A DNA stretch of 64,000 nucleotides from Gracilaria vermiculophylla (Eukaryota > Rhodophyta > Florideophyceae > Gracilariales > Gracilariaceae). Shown piece after piece: positions 1 to 10,419 of the stretch (its first letter is position 1; the number at the start of each line of letters is the position of its first letter). A model generated the notes under the pieces. It did not search any database and was not told the origin of the DNA. It saw only the letters and a list, made by a program, of their open reading frames with translations. Made by a program: the position numbers and the translations under genes. Location of the stretch: positions 4,217,141 through 4,281,140 of the forward strand of contig JAHNZQ020000004.1 in assembly GCA_019155205.2 (NCBI GenBank). Reading direction: 5' to 3'.

Positions 1-1
1 C

Positions 2-442
2 GATGTATGCGGGAAGAAGGGAATGAAGATCGAGGATATCCCAGGACTTAACGACGTGGGATGGAAGAACAACAACTTGCCGACTCGGAACGGACCGACA
101 ACTGGCTTTTCAATACGAGACAAAACCGCACAAGAGATCCTTCACAAACATTTGCAATCAGTTTTGGATGAAATAAAAAACCATGAGTGTGCTTGGCCGT
201 TCTTGGAACCAGTAAATGCGGAAGAAACTGGAGCAATTGACTACTATGATGTGATTAAGAACCCGATGGATCTGTCGACAATGCAAAAACAATTAGATAA
301 AGGATGGTTTTATGTCACGAAAGAGATATTCATAGCGGACTTCAAGCGAATGGTGGATAATTGTAAAACATACAATGGCAAAGGCCACTATGTGACGGAG
401 ATGGCAGTTCAATTAGAGAAGTTGTTCTTAAATAAAGTTTGA
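2..442 (+). CDS. GCN5: GCN5-type histone acetyltransferase, C-terminal part with bromodomain
   Basis: This is the 3' end of a gene that starts outside the window; the frame is open from base 2. The first visible residues end in a motif (VEDIPGL...GW type, here IEDIPGLNDVGW) that joins the acetyltransferase domain to the bromodomain in GCN5/PCAF proteins. A complete bromodomain of about 105 residues follows, with the acetyl-lysine pocket signature: YYDVIKNPMDL in the ZA loop and the conserved asparagine in CKTYNG. It ends shortly after the fourth helix, as GCN5 does. GCN5 is the catalytic subunit of SAGA/ADA-type coactivator complexes and acetylates histone H3 in the nucleus. The catalytic domain is not visible, so assignment rests on the linker plus bromodomain. 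A different bromodomain protein is possible but less likely. Confidence 0.85.
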   Translation, partial: DVCGKKGMKIEDIPGLNDVGWKNNNLPTRNGPTTGFSIRDKTAQEILHKHLQSVLDEIKNHECAWPFLEPVNAEETGAIDYYDVIKNPMDLSTMQKQLDKGWFYVTKEIFIADFKRMVDNCKTYNGKGHYVTEMAVQLEKLFLNKV

Positions 443-879
443 ATAGTTTTTTTAGTATCGCTGTTTACGTTCGTGGCCATGTTGAGCGACAACTTTGTTA
501 ATGATGATGATGATGATGTCGATCGGCGACGAAGTGTACGTAAACCAAAGTCACGTCAGTGTTATTGGTTTTTTCGAGACGTGATATTGATTTTTCGCGA
601 TCATTGCACCACACGCATTCGGTCATGCGCCTCGTGTGGAATCGTGGACAAGACGATCCTCGCCTCGACAATTGCCACCCAGCAAGCAATTGTAGCTACA
701 CGCTGGTGCAACCGCTACCAGAGCCGGCACATTTTGATGCCCTGGTAATTTGGGAAAAACCTTGCAATCTTCAAGTTGTTCTGGAATTCGCCAAGATTTC
801 TACTCGGCTCTGCAAGAGGCAACGTGCTCGTTGAGGCGCCTCGTTTGTCAAGGCGACTGCAGAAGCCGCAAGTTCGGCA
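443..879. other. intergenic, GCN5 to POP1
   Basis: This stretch of 437 bases contains a short (ATG)6 microsatellite at 501-518. The small reading frames here have no recognisable motif. It should hold the GCN5 3' UTR and the POP1 promoter. Confidence 0.5.
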
Positions 880-3024
880 ATGAACGGAAAGTCAAATGCT
901 TCCAACCCGCGTCGCAGGGACCGTGATGAGAGACAGCGAAATGTTCAAAACGCAACCCTGGACGTTGTTGACTTCGTTGTTGCCCGAGCATTGGAGTTGC
1001 GGGCTCTTCGGGATGCGTGTTCCTCGTTTTCTGGAACTCGGCGAGTTTATCAACAGCTCGCATGGCACCGTAGGCGAAGAACAATGTCTCATTCCTCGCG
1101 AAGAATGCCAGCTCGACTTCGCGCCGCGCATGCTGCCCAGCTGAAGAAGCAGCGACCCCCTGACGCACCAGAGCGTCCCCCCGGCCCCAAAGGTGCTGCA
1201 AGATGTCGCAAATACAGAAAGAAAGCCCGTTTCTTGAATGCGATACGCAGACTACGTTCAAAGAACCCAGCGTGGCTGGAGACCCACATATGGCACGCGA
1301 AGCGATTTCAAATGGGAGATGTAGCCGGCCGTCACGTGGCTGTCAATTGTAACGACCGTGGGTATCGCTCTGCGTACAAGGCTGCCACTCGCACCAGCGT
1401 CATTCATGATGCCAGCTACCTGGATATCATTGAGATATGCGGGGACATGAAAAATCTGAAACAAATTCTTAACGCAACTACGAGATCACATAGTTATCGG
1501 GCGATAACGAATCCTGTTGTAAGAGGGTGTCGATGGGTGTCAGATGTTGCGATAATGGACGGCGACAAGGTAGTTGGACCATCAGACATTCTATGGCGGC
1601 CAAATTTTACAGCTATCTCGGGTAACGACAACCCCGGAGCAAACGAGACCAAAGTATGGCTGTGGGTAAATCCCAATCTGACGGATCCCATGGAGCAAGC
1701 AATACAAAAGCATGCCACGGATGGCGTAAAGATAAGCAAGATTCTGTCGCGCCCTCAGAGGTTCTCCCTGTACGGTCCTCGCAGTGGAATTGTGCTAGCA
1801 TCAGTTCTGTGCGACACTAGTCCCGCTTTCGTCCATGTAGCTCGAGCTCGTTCACCAAACTGTTTGCCAGCGGGATGTGTAATAAGCAGCAAAGTAGAAG
1901 ATCCGCGTGCCAACTTTCCTCCGAAAAGGATGGCAGAAAACGCCGAAAAAGTTGGACAGGACGGAAATTTTGGGGGTGACTTTCAGGTGGTTTCTACAAG
2001 TGAGCTATGGAACGAGAAGGAACGCGACATGTGGACTGAAATCATAGCAAGCGGGAAAGGAAAACCTGTGGAGGAGAGAATACCTTACATTCTTCTTCAG
2101 CGATCAATGGACGTTGCCGCGGGATACGAATTACTGGTACCGCCCGGCACAGGGATGATTTTCTGGAATTCACTCATGTATGCGAATGGAGCACGAGCAA
2201 TTGGAACTGACGAGGTAAAGCGTCTTCGTATGGAGAACTTGATGGAAGTATTTCCAGAAGACTATCAAGATGGAGACACTGGTTATGCACTGCTGCAGAA
2301 GGAACGTCTCAAAGAAGAAGAGCAATACAACAGGAGACCGCCGGCGAAAAGGGTAAACTACGCGCTGAATAGAATCACTTCACCAATGATTGCTGACTTG
2401 GAAGGTGTGTTGGAGAATGAGACAAAGCTGCTCGGGCAGAAAAGGAAGCGCATCAAGTTGGACGACGAAGCCGGAAGGCAACGGGCGGTGCGAGTCGTTC
2501 GGGACCGCGTGTTACTGCAGAAGTTGCTAGGAACACGGTTGTACGAGCGATTGTGGCACACAACCGATCGGAGGAGGGCGTCAAGACCGAACGGTAAGGG
2601 GTCAAGGCGCGAGAGCCAGCACGGCGACGTGGATAGCGACGTGACTGACGAGCACTGCTCGCACTTTGCTCGCGTTAGCATCAAGCCGCTGTCGCGCGGC
2701 ATGCCGGAAAGGAATGGTATCGTTTGTGAGCCAAACAGGGCGGACTTGGAGCTGATTCACAAATTGGGGACGAAATTCTCAGGCGAGCTGGAGAAGAAGG
2801 CAGACGCCAAGCGTGGTGAAACAAAGCCCTCTCGCGAGGTGATTGGATACATCACCGTGGGAGCGTGGAGAATGTCGTGCGGGACGCCGGTAGCAACTGG
2901 ACTGGTTGCCATCAGCGCTCTGAGACGACTGTCGGGGCAGAAGGGGGCATTTGTGCTGTTCAGGAACACCAAATCAGCGCAGTACCGTGCGGCGAGGGTC
3001 AGCGTGCTGGCGCCAGAGTGGTAA
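880..3024 (+). CDS. POP1: RNase P/MRP protein subunit POP1
   Basis: This 714-residue protein is a POP1 homologue, the large scaffold subunit of nuclear RNase P (pre-tRNA 5' maturation) and RNase MRP (pre-rRNA processing). The POP1 N-terminal domain spans roughly residues 30-200: an ARALELRALRDA start, basic stretches rich in RRRT, then WLETHIWHAKRFQM and RGYRSAYKA, which are typical POP1 signatures. The POPLD domain lies around residues 398-475 (IPYILLQRS, GYELLVPPGTG, FWNSLMYANG). A C-terminal domain beginning VIGYITVGAWRMS closes the protein. At 714 residues it is shorter than human (about 1020) or yeast (about 875) POP1, mainly in the linkers. It is one uninterrupted frame with no sign of introns. 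The first ATG is used because conserved sequence begins soon after. Confidence 0.93.
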   Translation: MNGKSNASNPRRRDRDERQRNVQNATLDVVDFVVARALELRALRDACSSFSGTRRVYQQLAWHRRRRTMSHSSRRMPARLRAAHAAQLKKQRPPDAPERPPGPKGAARCRKYRKKARFLNAIRRLRSKNPAWLETHIWHAKRFQMGDVAGRHVAVNCNDRGYRSAYKAATRTSVIHDASYLDIIEICGDMKNLKQILNATTRSHSYRAITNPVVRGCRWVSDVAIMDGDKVVGPSDILWRPNFTAISGNDNPGANETKVWLWVNPNLTDPMEQAIQKHATDGVKISKILSRPQRFSLYGPRSGIVLASVLCDTSPAFVHVARARSPNCLPAGCVISSKVEDPRANFPPKRMAENAEKVGQDGNFGGDFQVVSTSELWNEKERDMWTEIIASGKGKPVEERIPYILLQRSMDVAAGYELLVPPGTGMIFWNSLMYANGARAIGTDEVKRLRMENLMEVFPEDYQDGDTGYALLQKERLKEEEQYNRRPPAKRVNYALNRITSPMIADLEGVLENETKLLGQKRKRIKLDDEAGRQRAVRVVRDRVLLQKLLGTRLYERLWHTTDRRRASRPNGKGSRRESQHGDVDSDVTDEHCSHFARVSIKPLSRGMPERNGIVCEPNRADLELIHKLGTKFSGELEKKADAKRGETKPSREVIGYITVGAWRMSCGTPVATGLVAISALRRLSGQKGAFVLFRNTKSAQYRAARVSVLAPEW

Positions 3025-3746
3025 GGCGGCAGTGCGGCGTGAACTGCGGGGTCGCGCATGGTGGGCGTGGACAACAATGAATGACTGCATCACGTTGACG
3101 TTGACATGTGGCGAGGTCGCGGGGTTGGAGGCGCGGCGGCGTGGCGGCGTGGCGCAAAACGCGCCGGGGCGCGTGGAGGCGAACAAAACAGTGCTCGCGG
3201 CGGGACGCGCAGCGCCCAATGGAAGGTGACACATTCATCGGTGGCCGGCACCCGGACGCGTGCCGCCGCGGCCAGCATGCGACGCCAGCGCAGCGCGGAG
3301 GGGCGGCGCGCGCGGGGCAGCCTGACGCAGCGAGAGTGTTGTACAAATGCGCAACGGGCCTGTGCGCGCAGCGGCCCGGGCCGGTGCCGCGTATGCGCAA
3401 GCGCAGCAACGAAGGTGGCCGCCGCCAACTGCCCGCTCTGCGCCACCCCTCACGCGCTCATTCTGCGACCTGCGTTCCGTGCACGTCATCTCATCGCCAT
3501 ACCCTAACACGTCGACACGTCGCCACGGGTCGGTGCTTGCTGTCAGAGCCTACGCCCACGTCGCTGTACGGCTACAAACAAGCCGTCGTGTTGCCGCACA
3601 GCACAGCCGCCACAGCCGCCGTGTTTTGCCAGCCGCACTCGCGTTCGCGACGCGTGCGCCTCGCGCACGCTCTGTCGCTCATCATTGACGCCCCCCTGCT
3701 CCCCACGCAGGTGGCAGAGCTACCTCGCTCTGCCACACCCGCCGTC
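3025..3746. other. GC-rich intergenic / 5' region of PLPP6
   Basis: GC-rich sequence between POP1 and the lipid phosphatase. A frame in phase with the phosphatase stays open from 3108, but its translation is Arg/Ala/Pro-rich low complexity with no domain. A pyrimidine tract ending in CAG at about 3701-3710 looks like a 3' splice site, so an intron in the 5' leader is possible. A CCAAT box lies at 3216-3220. Confidence 0.45.
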
Positions 3747-4517
3747 ATGCGCTCACCGTTCCAAGCCCTGCTCGAGTGGGATAAGGACTCGTCCTACGCC
3801 ATTTACCGCTCGTACAACGCCCGTTTCCCCGCCTATCCGCTCCACTGGCTGGAGCTCGGCGCCCATGGCGTCCCGTGGCTCCTCGTCCCACTGCTTTTAT
3901 TTGTATTCGTTCCGTCAATGTCGCCTTCTAACGCCGCTCTTCTCGTCAACCTGCTCTTTGTAACCATCATCGATCTTGCGCTCATCGCCGTCTTCAAGTC
4001 TCTATTTCGCCGTCAGCGACCGCACTACAACCGTTCTATCGCCCCTCTTTCGCTGCATGCAGTCGATCAGTTTTCTTTCCCGTCCGGTCACGCCACACGC
4101 GCTGGCCTCGTCGCCGCTTTCGTTCCACTTGCCGTCGTTCATAAGCAGCTCCCGCGCTACGGGTGGTGTTTGTATATTGTGTATCCTTGCGTCATGATGT
4201 GGGCACTGGCCACTGGCTTCAGTCGTGTCGCTCTTGGTCGCCACCATGTTTGCGACGTCCTCGTCGGCATGCTGCTGGGTGTTTTGTACGTTGTCGCCTG
4301 GGCTCCGTGCTGGATTTCGCCTGCTGTCGCTGAAAAGCTCAGAGACGAACTGCGCGTCATGCTGTTTGGCTTGGAACAAGTACATTCTCCCCTAGTAAGG
4401 AACGCCGTGCGCTCCACGCTGTCTCTAACAAAACGCCGCGTCGCATCGCATCTCTGCCATTTTCAGAGACATATTTCATCCAACATGGCCTTCTTCTGTG
4501 CCGTCGGCAACTCGTAA
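3747..4517 (+). CDS. PLPP6: PLPP6-type polyisoprenoid diphosphate phosphatase (PAP2 superfamily)
   Basis: With this start the protein is 256 residues and matches the PAP2/vanadium-haloperoxidase superfamily. All three catalytic motifs are present: K84-x6-R91-P92 (KSLFRRQRP), P112-S-G-H115 and S159-R-x5-H166-x3-D170. The last motif supplies the histidine nucleophile and its aspartate partner. Several membrane segments lie at about 42-58, 62-83, 117-133 and 138-158, with another after 171. The order and spacing, plus LELGAHGVPWLL and FPSGHATRAG, resemble vertebrate PLPP6 (PPAPDC2), which removes phosphate from presqualene, farnesyl and related isoprenoid diphosphates in the ER. Substrate is inferred from family. 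The frame stays open to an ATG at 3108, which would add 213 low-complexity residues. The start at 3747 is preferred because homology begins there, but an upstream spliced exon is possible. Confidence 0.88.
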   Translation: MRSPFQALLEWDKDSSYAIYRSYNARFPAYPLHWLELGAHGVPWLLVPLLLFVFVPSMSPSNAALLVNLLFVTIIDLALIAVFKSLFRRQRPHYNRSIAPLSLHAVDQFSFPSGHATRAGLVAAFVPLAVVHKQLPRYGWCLYIVYPCVMMWALATGFSRVALGRHHVCDVLVGMLLGVLYVVAWAPCWISPAVAEKLRDELRVMLFGLEQVHSPLVRNAVRSTLSLTKRRVASHLCHFQRHISSNMAFFCAVGNS

Positions 4518-4949
4518 ACACCCACACCAAATAGTGTCATCGTCACCAGCCAAGTTTTAGATCATCTTTTACATCTGACGCCGACGTGTTAGCAACTTGC
4601 CGTTCGACAGTGCTCGTGTACGTGGCATACTTATTCTACACCGCCACCAATGGGCGGCCCCTGTAGAAGGCCCAATCGCAACACGTCAGACCAAGTGTTG
4701 TACACTTGTTCAATCACAAAGGCGTCTTGCGCGCTCCTCAAACGGTCCGTTTTTGAGTGAACGGGTAGCAGTACTGCAGCCCTTATACTCCACGAGCTCC
4801 AACAATCTGCCTTCCCGCCAAACGCACCTTGTGCCCAGAAACGGTCTCATCCCAGATGTCCGCTCTCCTCTATCCACTTGTTAATGTTAAAAGTCATCGA
4901 GTTAGAACACTATCACCACAAACATGAGTAAACAGATGCCCAACCTGCA
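4518..4949. other. intergenic between convergent genes
   Basis: This 432-base gap separates the 3' ends of the PLPP6-like gene and the unknown gene at 4950-6065. I see no coding motif, RNA gene or repeat in it. Confidence 0.5.
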
Positions 4950-6065
4950 TTAATCTGAACCAGTCTTTTTCCTTTTGTGGCTTCTTCGCAGGATATCACT
5001 CCTCTCTTCTCCGTACTCCACGACGTGTCCCATTCCCCGTTTGCGGGCGTTCTGCTCGGTTGCAACCTCAACCAGCATCTGAAACGCGTCTGTAGTCCGA
5101 GGCGTCACTCGGCGCTGCACTGGTTTCCTTGTTCGCCTCACTGCATGACTTCCAAACGACCGAGATTTCCCGTCGATGCGATACCCTCTTTCATTTCTCT
5201 TCGCGTTCTTTCTCAGAATGGCTGGGATGCCAATGCGGTTCGAAGTAGTTCTCTGCTTTCCGATGTTCCTGCGCTCATATTCCTTGAACCATTCCGAACT
5301 TAACCGCTTAGGTGGAACAGAGACGTTCCCATCCTTATGCCTTGCTTCAGAGAGAAGCGGTGTGTTCTCTTTATCTTTCTCATGCTTGAAAACTCTTACA
5401 AATGCTGAAAAGCTGATAGGAATACAGTCCGTGATGTGCTTGCGAATTTTTCGCAAACCGTCCACACGCCATATCCTTCCGGCATTTTCAAGTAGCTGGG
5501 GGTGATTCTGCATCCGTTTTCTAGACTCCACAGCTTGCTTAGACGACGAGAGGTCGTCCAACATCTTCAGAGCCTCCTTCGACACCTCTAGGGTGCACGT
5601 GTCTGTTCTTGGCGTGTACTTCCATGGCTGCACGGGTGCAGCAGGTAGGCCCAGAAGCTCTTCTGTGCTTACATCGATAAACAATCTTTCCACCCGCCTT
5701 TTCAAGTCAGTGTTGTCAGCAAATATGCTCGAGACTTTCTTCCGAAAACGCTTGCGGGGTTTGTGGATGCCCGAGCCCAGTCGTTCAGAAGTGCTGATTT
5801 CCGTGCGGCGACGATTCAGAAGCTCGGGTTTCGGCCCAATCTTTGGCAGCGAATGCTCGACTTTGGATGGGCGTTTTGATGTGGTTGGCGATGAAAGTAC
5901 GGCTTGCGCCGGAGACGAAGGAAGGTAGTCCATGATGTTTCGGATCTTTCTTCTGCGAAAGGCGCCGGTATCCCGATGCGGAACTTCCGTCATAATGCCC
6001 CGGCTTGTGGAAAACGGTTTGCGATGTCGGCAGTGAGAGGATGATTCGGATACAACAGGTGGCAC
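4950..6065 (-). CDS. unknown basic, probably nuclear protein
   Basis: A single 371-residue frame. I do not recognise a domain. The protein is strongly basic throughout, with Lys/Arg clusters near residues 35-40, 100-110, 200-210 and at the C-terminal end (RRSHKRKKTGSD). Such clusters resemble nuclear localisation signals. A short central region (VERLFIDVSTEELLGLPAAP) is the least biased part and the best place to look for homology. The frame is much longer than chance at this base composition, and the opposite strand has only fragments. A nuclear or nucleolar role is a guess from charge alone. The N-terminus could start at the second Met (residue 25). Confidence 0.6.
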   Translation of the reverse strand: MPPVVSESSSHCRHRKPFSTSRGIMTEVPHRDTGAFRRRKIRNIMDYLPSSPAQAVLSSPTTSKRPSKVEHSLPKIGPKPELLNRRRTEISTSERLGSGIHKPRKRFRKKVSSIFADNTDLKRRVERLFIDVSTEELLGLPAAPVQPWKYTPRTDTCTLEVSKEALKMLDDLSSSKQAVESRKRMQNHPQLLENAGRIWRVDGLRKIRKHITDCIPISFSAFVRVFKHEKDKENTPLLSEARHKDGNVSVPPKRLSSEWFKEYERRNIGKQRTTSNRIGIPAILRKNAKRNERGYRIDGKSRSFGSHAVRRTRKPVQRRVTPRTTDAFQMLVEVATEQNARKRGMGHVVEYGEERSDILRRSHKRKKTGSD

Positions 6066-6274
6066 TTAATGACAGGGTAACAATGGAACAAATGAAGAAT
6101 AGAATATTGGAAGCGAATAGTGTAGGATGCTGATTTTAGATGCAGCTGCTGCGGTGCGTAGAAGTCGCAGCTGTCGACCACAGGGCACTGCGCGGATTAT
6201 ACCCTGCGCAGCGCACTATCGTGAAGCAAGGGGAGACCAAGACCGTACACTAGCACCGTCGATAACGAGGAACA

Positions 6275-6736
6275 ATGCACGTGAGAGAAATTCAAGGGTC
6301 AAGAGCGACAGAAGACACTCAAGGGACGCAGTGTGATGATGAAATTGGTTCACTTGTGATGCGGCTCAAGGAGCGGCAAAGGAGTTGTTTGTCGAACACA
6401 CAAACAGGAGAGAGAAGCGGTAGGAACGCAAACAGGCGGATCGCGAAGCTGCTCAAACGGTTCGATTTGGGCCGCTTTGAGAACGCTGCGAGTGTTTTTC
6501 TGGCGGGAAACTCTAGTACCAAGGCCTTGTACCTCCTTGACCCCTCGTACTCGCGACGGCGGGATATGATTTGTCAAATTGGATTTTGGAATCGTGCCCT
6601 TGGTGGAGGCGCCGCCGCCGTAAATTGTTTTCTGTCAGCTGCAACGGCCAATTACAGTTTTCGAAACCGTTTGTGCGCCATGGCGCGGATTATTGCGGCA
6701 CTGACGGGCGTGAAGTGGTTTGACAGCCTGTCGTGA
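6275..6736 (+). CDS. possible small hypothetical protein
   Basis: A 153-residue frame with no recognised domain. It is basic in the first half (many Arg; NRRIAKLLKRFDLGRF) and more hydrophobic in the second (GFWNRALGGGAAAVNCFLSAATA). It is not overlapped by a better candidate and lies 209 bases from the divergent gene at 4950-6065, which would allow a shared promoter. Nothing but length and position supports it. It may be a chance frame or one exon of a spliced gene. Confidence 0.3.
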   Translation: MHVREIQGSRATEDTQGTQCDDEIGSLVMRLKERQRSCLSNTQTGERSGRNANRRIAKLLKRFDLGRFENAASVFLAGNSSTKALYLLDPSYSRRRDMICQIGFWNRALGGGAAAVNCFLSAATANYSFRNRLCAMARIIAALTGVKWFDSLS

Positions 6737-9061
6737 AGCGTAATTCCATGTGGCTGAGCAGAACGGAGAGGTCGCTGAGGGCCGCATATCCACAAACTGC
6801 CATAGACGATAGGGTGTTATAGAAGCAGTAAACCGGATTCAATGCCGCCAGACAATCGCAAATTTGCTTCAAATGTTCCACTTTGGGCTTCAGTTTCTGT
6901 ATAGTAAGTCGATCCTCGCGGTTCTTCGGACAGCCCCGTGTGCGATTCCGTAGGGCTGTCTGTGTCAATCTCACTGACACAAGCCGAAGGGACAAACGCG
7001 AAGAATGCACTGTTGTGCAATAATTTACACTTGCACTGGCCCGTCTTCAAGGTAGATGTGGCCCGCGAATTGTGATCATGGGTCACCATTGCTTCGGTTG
7101 AATTTCAGTGTCTTATTGAGCAGAACGTCATCTCTACTCCGCTCTGGAGTACAGTGATCGCTTTTCAATCCAGTCTCTGCCGCAGCAATTTCTTCGTTCA
7201 ATCTTGACCTCTTTGGGTAAGGGCACCCTCATGTGTTCTCTGGTTGGTCTTATTAGAAGAATCGAGCACAAATCCAGTTTACTCAGTATCTGTGGGGTAG
7301 TTGGGGTTTCTAGAAACCCGTTGAAACCAAAAACATTTTGCGAGAAAGGAAATCTTGTTTCCAAACTAATCATGTTTTGTTGAAAGGATGCCTTTCTTAT
7401 TATCAGCGAGATACAAGCTGACACCCCATAGGAGCGGTGTAAAGGAGAAAAGAACAAATTGAAGTCATTGGATGCTGGTTTAAAGAAGCCAAAACAAAGT
7501 TTCTTTGATCGGTTTGTGAGAGAGCTTAGTTTTATGGCCGGCTTTCTGGCACCTGTCCCTAAACTAACTGCTATTTATATATAATCAAATCTGCACATTT
7601 AAGATGAAGATCACAAGTCTATCTTATGTTCGTTGAGGGGTATTGCATTTCAGTCACGTGGATCAGTGGTATCCGTTCCACTTCGAAAAATACAAAACAA
7701 GGCGATCTTTGAGATTTGCAGGAGATTGGCGCCCTGTGAAGCGTTTCCGAGAGTCGTCAATGTCAATGTCACGTTCGTGTGCCTCTGATTGTGAAATCAA
7801 AAGCGTTTCACGAGTTTTGATCCTCACAATGACAGCGTATGGATCAGCTGAAATGTCATGAATCAAAACGAACGTGTATCAGGTAGTGGTTAGCATCAAG
7901 AACTTGATATCTTGCGTAGAGAAAACGCCTTTTCACGCCCCGCACATTGTAAGATGCCTACTTCACGGAGAACTCTATTGGATATGTAAACTAAAGAACA
8001 GTCAGATGCCGGAAACAGTTATAGAACACAGATAATCACCCTAAGAATTGAGCATCGATTTGCAGAGTGAAGTCGTGAACGGTAAGCTGTAAGCACACAT
8101 TGGATAGGGATATTGACATAGAACTTCCATATGTCGAGCTCAATTTAGATCTGATATCTTGTGCGCATTAAGCACCGCGCATCTTTATAAACGCCTGTGC
8201 TGCCTGCATACTGCGAAGAGGTCCATAAATGGAAGCACTCTTGTCAACAGGCAGATGCGAAGATTACTAAGCAGCTCTGCAAGAAGTCAATACTTGAAAT
8301 GTTTTTGTGTCGGGCCGGTTGACCTATGTGTTCATTTCTGTACGAGGACTGCTGTGCGCAATGCTGCCGTGCTGTTTCTATCTGCCTTTCACAAAGACAA
8401 AGAGGCACACATCTTCGTCACAGCCCAACTCTGTGCATGATCAAGCATGCTGAAAGCCTTTTCTTTTATCAGAGCTCCGGGTAATATCACGAAGTATAAT
8501 CGCATGTGTTTTTTAACTACACGTGATCTTCCGCACTCGAGTGAATATGCTGACATTTATTGCACGCCGCAAACGCATGAGTGCGACGTTGGTCTTACAC
8601 ACTGGACAAACGCAACCCAAACAGATGTGCAAGGCGGAGATCGGTCCCACGAGTCTCGTGACACATCGAAAACCAATGTCTTTGAAAACAGGCAACCATA
8701 TTTTGAGTTTGTTTAGGCCGGTGAGCTGTGGTCCTTGTACACCGAGCGCGGGAAATAGCCGAGCACTGGAATTTTGATGCAAAACGTGCGATCATCTGCT
8801 TTACTAGCATCACTCACGATGAAGAGCACAAGCAGTATACAGAAAGGGCAAAAAGTGTACTCAAATGAGGGAATCTGAAAAGGTCATACAAGCACAAACT
8901 GACCACCAAGGTGACAAAGATTGAAAGATTCAGCATACGCAAGCATCACCAGTACGGGTGCGCTTGGACTTGGTTTCGCCGCGAAATAAAGCGAAACAAA
9001 GCGCTTGGCGCGCATGAAACAAAGCAATGAAGCCTAGCAGAAGGCGTAGTGGGCGACCAAG
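6737..9061. other. 2.3 kb region without a recognisable gene
   Basis: Moderately AT-rich. All frames are short (about 110 codons or fewer) and their translations show no domain. I saw no tRNA, snRNA or long repeat. It may hold spliced or non-coding transcripts. Confidence 0.45.
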
Positions 9062-10147
9062 TCATTTGCGATCATAGGGGATAGTCCAATCGCGCTTGGC
9101 GCCAAGCTGAGCCTCATTGTCTAGGTCGTCCTCGGAGTCATCGGAGTCGACCTCGGCGTGGCGAACGGAGCCCGTGGAGACGAGACTGGCAATGGCGGTT
9201 TCAAGGCTACTGCACCTGGCGCGCGCCTCATCACGCTGCTTTTTGAATTTGATGCGCGCCTGCTCCTTCAAGTCACGGAGTGCCAGGCGGAACTCGGTCG
9301 GCGTGGGCACGGGGCCGTCCTTCTTGCGTCCGTCGCTGAAGAGCGCCTCGATGACGGCGGCGGTAAGGTTGGCGTGGGCCTGCGCCAGACCGGCTGACAT
9401 TTCGTCCATTATGCGGTGGTTTCCGGCGGCGGGGTAAAGCAGGTCCGAGGCGGCTGTGGGCAGCGCAACGTGTTGGGGGCGCGCGCGCTCCGAGAGCAGC
9501 GCGTTGCGCATGGGCACGACGGAGCTGTCCATGGCGGCGTTGTTGGGCATGGCATGCTGGGCGCCTATGTTGGGTACGATGTGACGGGGGGAGGGCATGT
9601 TGGGCAGCGCAGCATCGTGCGAGGAGTGGTCGGGCGGCTGGTGAGGCTTGAAGTCGAACGGGTGCTGCGGCTGCTGTTGGGGGGGGGGCTGGTGGGGAAC
9701 GGGCGTGGGCGGGTGTTGGGGCGGTGGGGTGTGGTCGAGCTGCTGTGAGACGTGCTGCGGGTGGTGCGGCTGCGGGGCGACGGCCTGCACGTGGTGTTGT
9801 GCAGGGACGGAGAGGGTGGCGGCGGCGACGGCGGAGGAGGGGGAAGGCGCGGCGGCGGAGTCGGGATGGGGGGGGCGGCGGGAGTACTTGTTGTTGGTGA
9901 GGCGGCGAAGACGATCCTTGATGTCCTCGGGAACGTTCTTGCAGATGAGGGTGTGGCGGGTGGCGGGGGGGGCGCGGAAGATACGAGTCTGCGAGCGATG
10001 GTCGCAGAACATGCACTTGGGGCCGACGCCGGGGGTGTCGACGTCCTCCCAGAACTGGCGTACCAGCGACTCGGGGCGGCCGCGCTTGCCGGACGAACTG
10101 CCATCGGCGGGCCGCCGCGAGCGCGGAGCGGCGGCGCTTAGCGACAT
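9062..10147 (-). CDS. BED-type zinc-finger protein
   Basis: With this start the protein has 361 residues. A BED-like zinc finger lies near residues 27-80: an aromatic FWED segment, C-x2-C (CMFC), and H-x3-C (HTLIC) followed by KNVPEDIK, a spacing and tail typical of BED fingers. The middle is a low-complexity His/Pro/Gln stretch. The C-terminal third has a predicted coiled coil (EFRLALRDLKEQARIKFKKQ and onward) and a short acidic run (SDDSEDDLDN). BED fingers bind DNA in transcription factors and hAT transposases; no transposase domain follows, so a host DNA-binding regulator is the more likely reading. An upstream in-frame ATG at 10303 would add only low-complexity sequence. The gene is divergent from the E2/PDHX-like gene, 272 bases away. 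Confidence 0.7.
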   Translation of the reverse strand: MSLSAAAPRSRRPADGSSSGKRGRPESLVRQFWEDVDTPGVGPKCMFCDHRSQTRIFRAPPATRHTLICKNVPEDIKDRLRRLTNNKYSRRPPHPDSAAAPSPSSAVAAATLSVPAQHHVQAVAPQPHHPQHVSQQLDHTPPPQHPPTPVPHQPPPQQQPQHPFDFKPHQPPDHSSHDAALPNMPSPRHIVPNIGAQHAMPNNAAMDSSVVPMRNALLSERARPQHVALPTAASDLLYPAAGNHRIMDEMSAGLAQAHANLTAAVIEALFSDGRKKDGPVPTPTEFRLALRDLKEQARIKFKKQRDEARARCSSLETAIASLVSTGSVRHAEVDSDDSEDDLDNEAQLGAKRDWTIPYDRK

Positions 10148-10419
10148 GACGGTGGGTGCCTTTTCGCCATTAAGCAGTGTGCGGCGCGCGCCTGCTGCCG
10201 CACCGCCTCTAAAGGGGCGCGCCGCAAAGCTGCGCCGTGCCGCGCCGCCCCAGCGCCAAGCCGCGCCGCCACCGTGGCCGCCCCAAAAAAGGCACCTGCC
10301 CATCTTTTTCTCATCTGAAAAAGCACCGCCAAAAAGTCACTCCTCCGCTCTTCTCCGCCGCCCTCGCCCCTCCCGCCTTCTCACCATCCGCTCCCGCCAG
10401 CATCGCATCCACCACCCCC
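10148..10419. promoter_or_regulatory. shared divergent promoter region (BED protein / PDHX-like)
   Basis: The 272-base GC-rich gap between two divergent start codons must hold both promoters and 5' UTRs. No clear TATA box is visible. Confidence 0.45.
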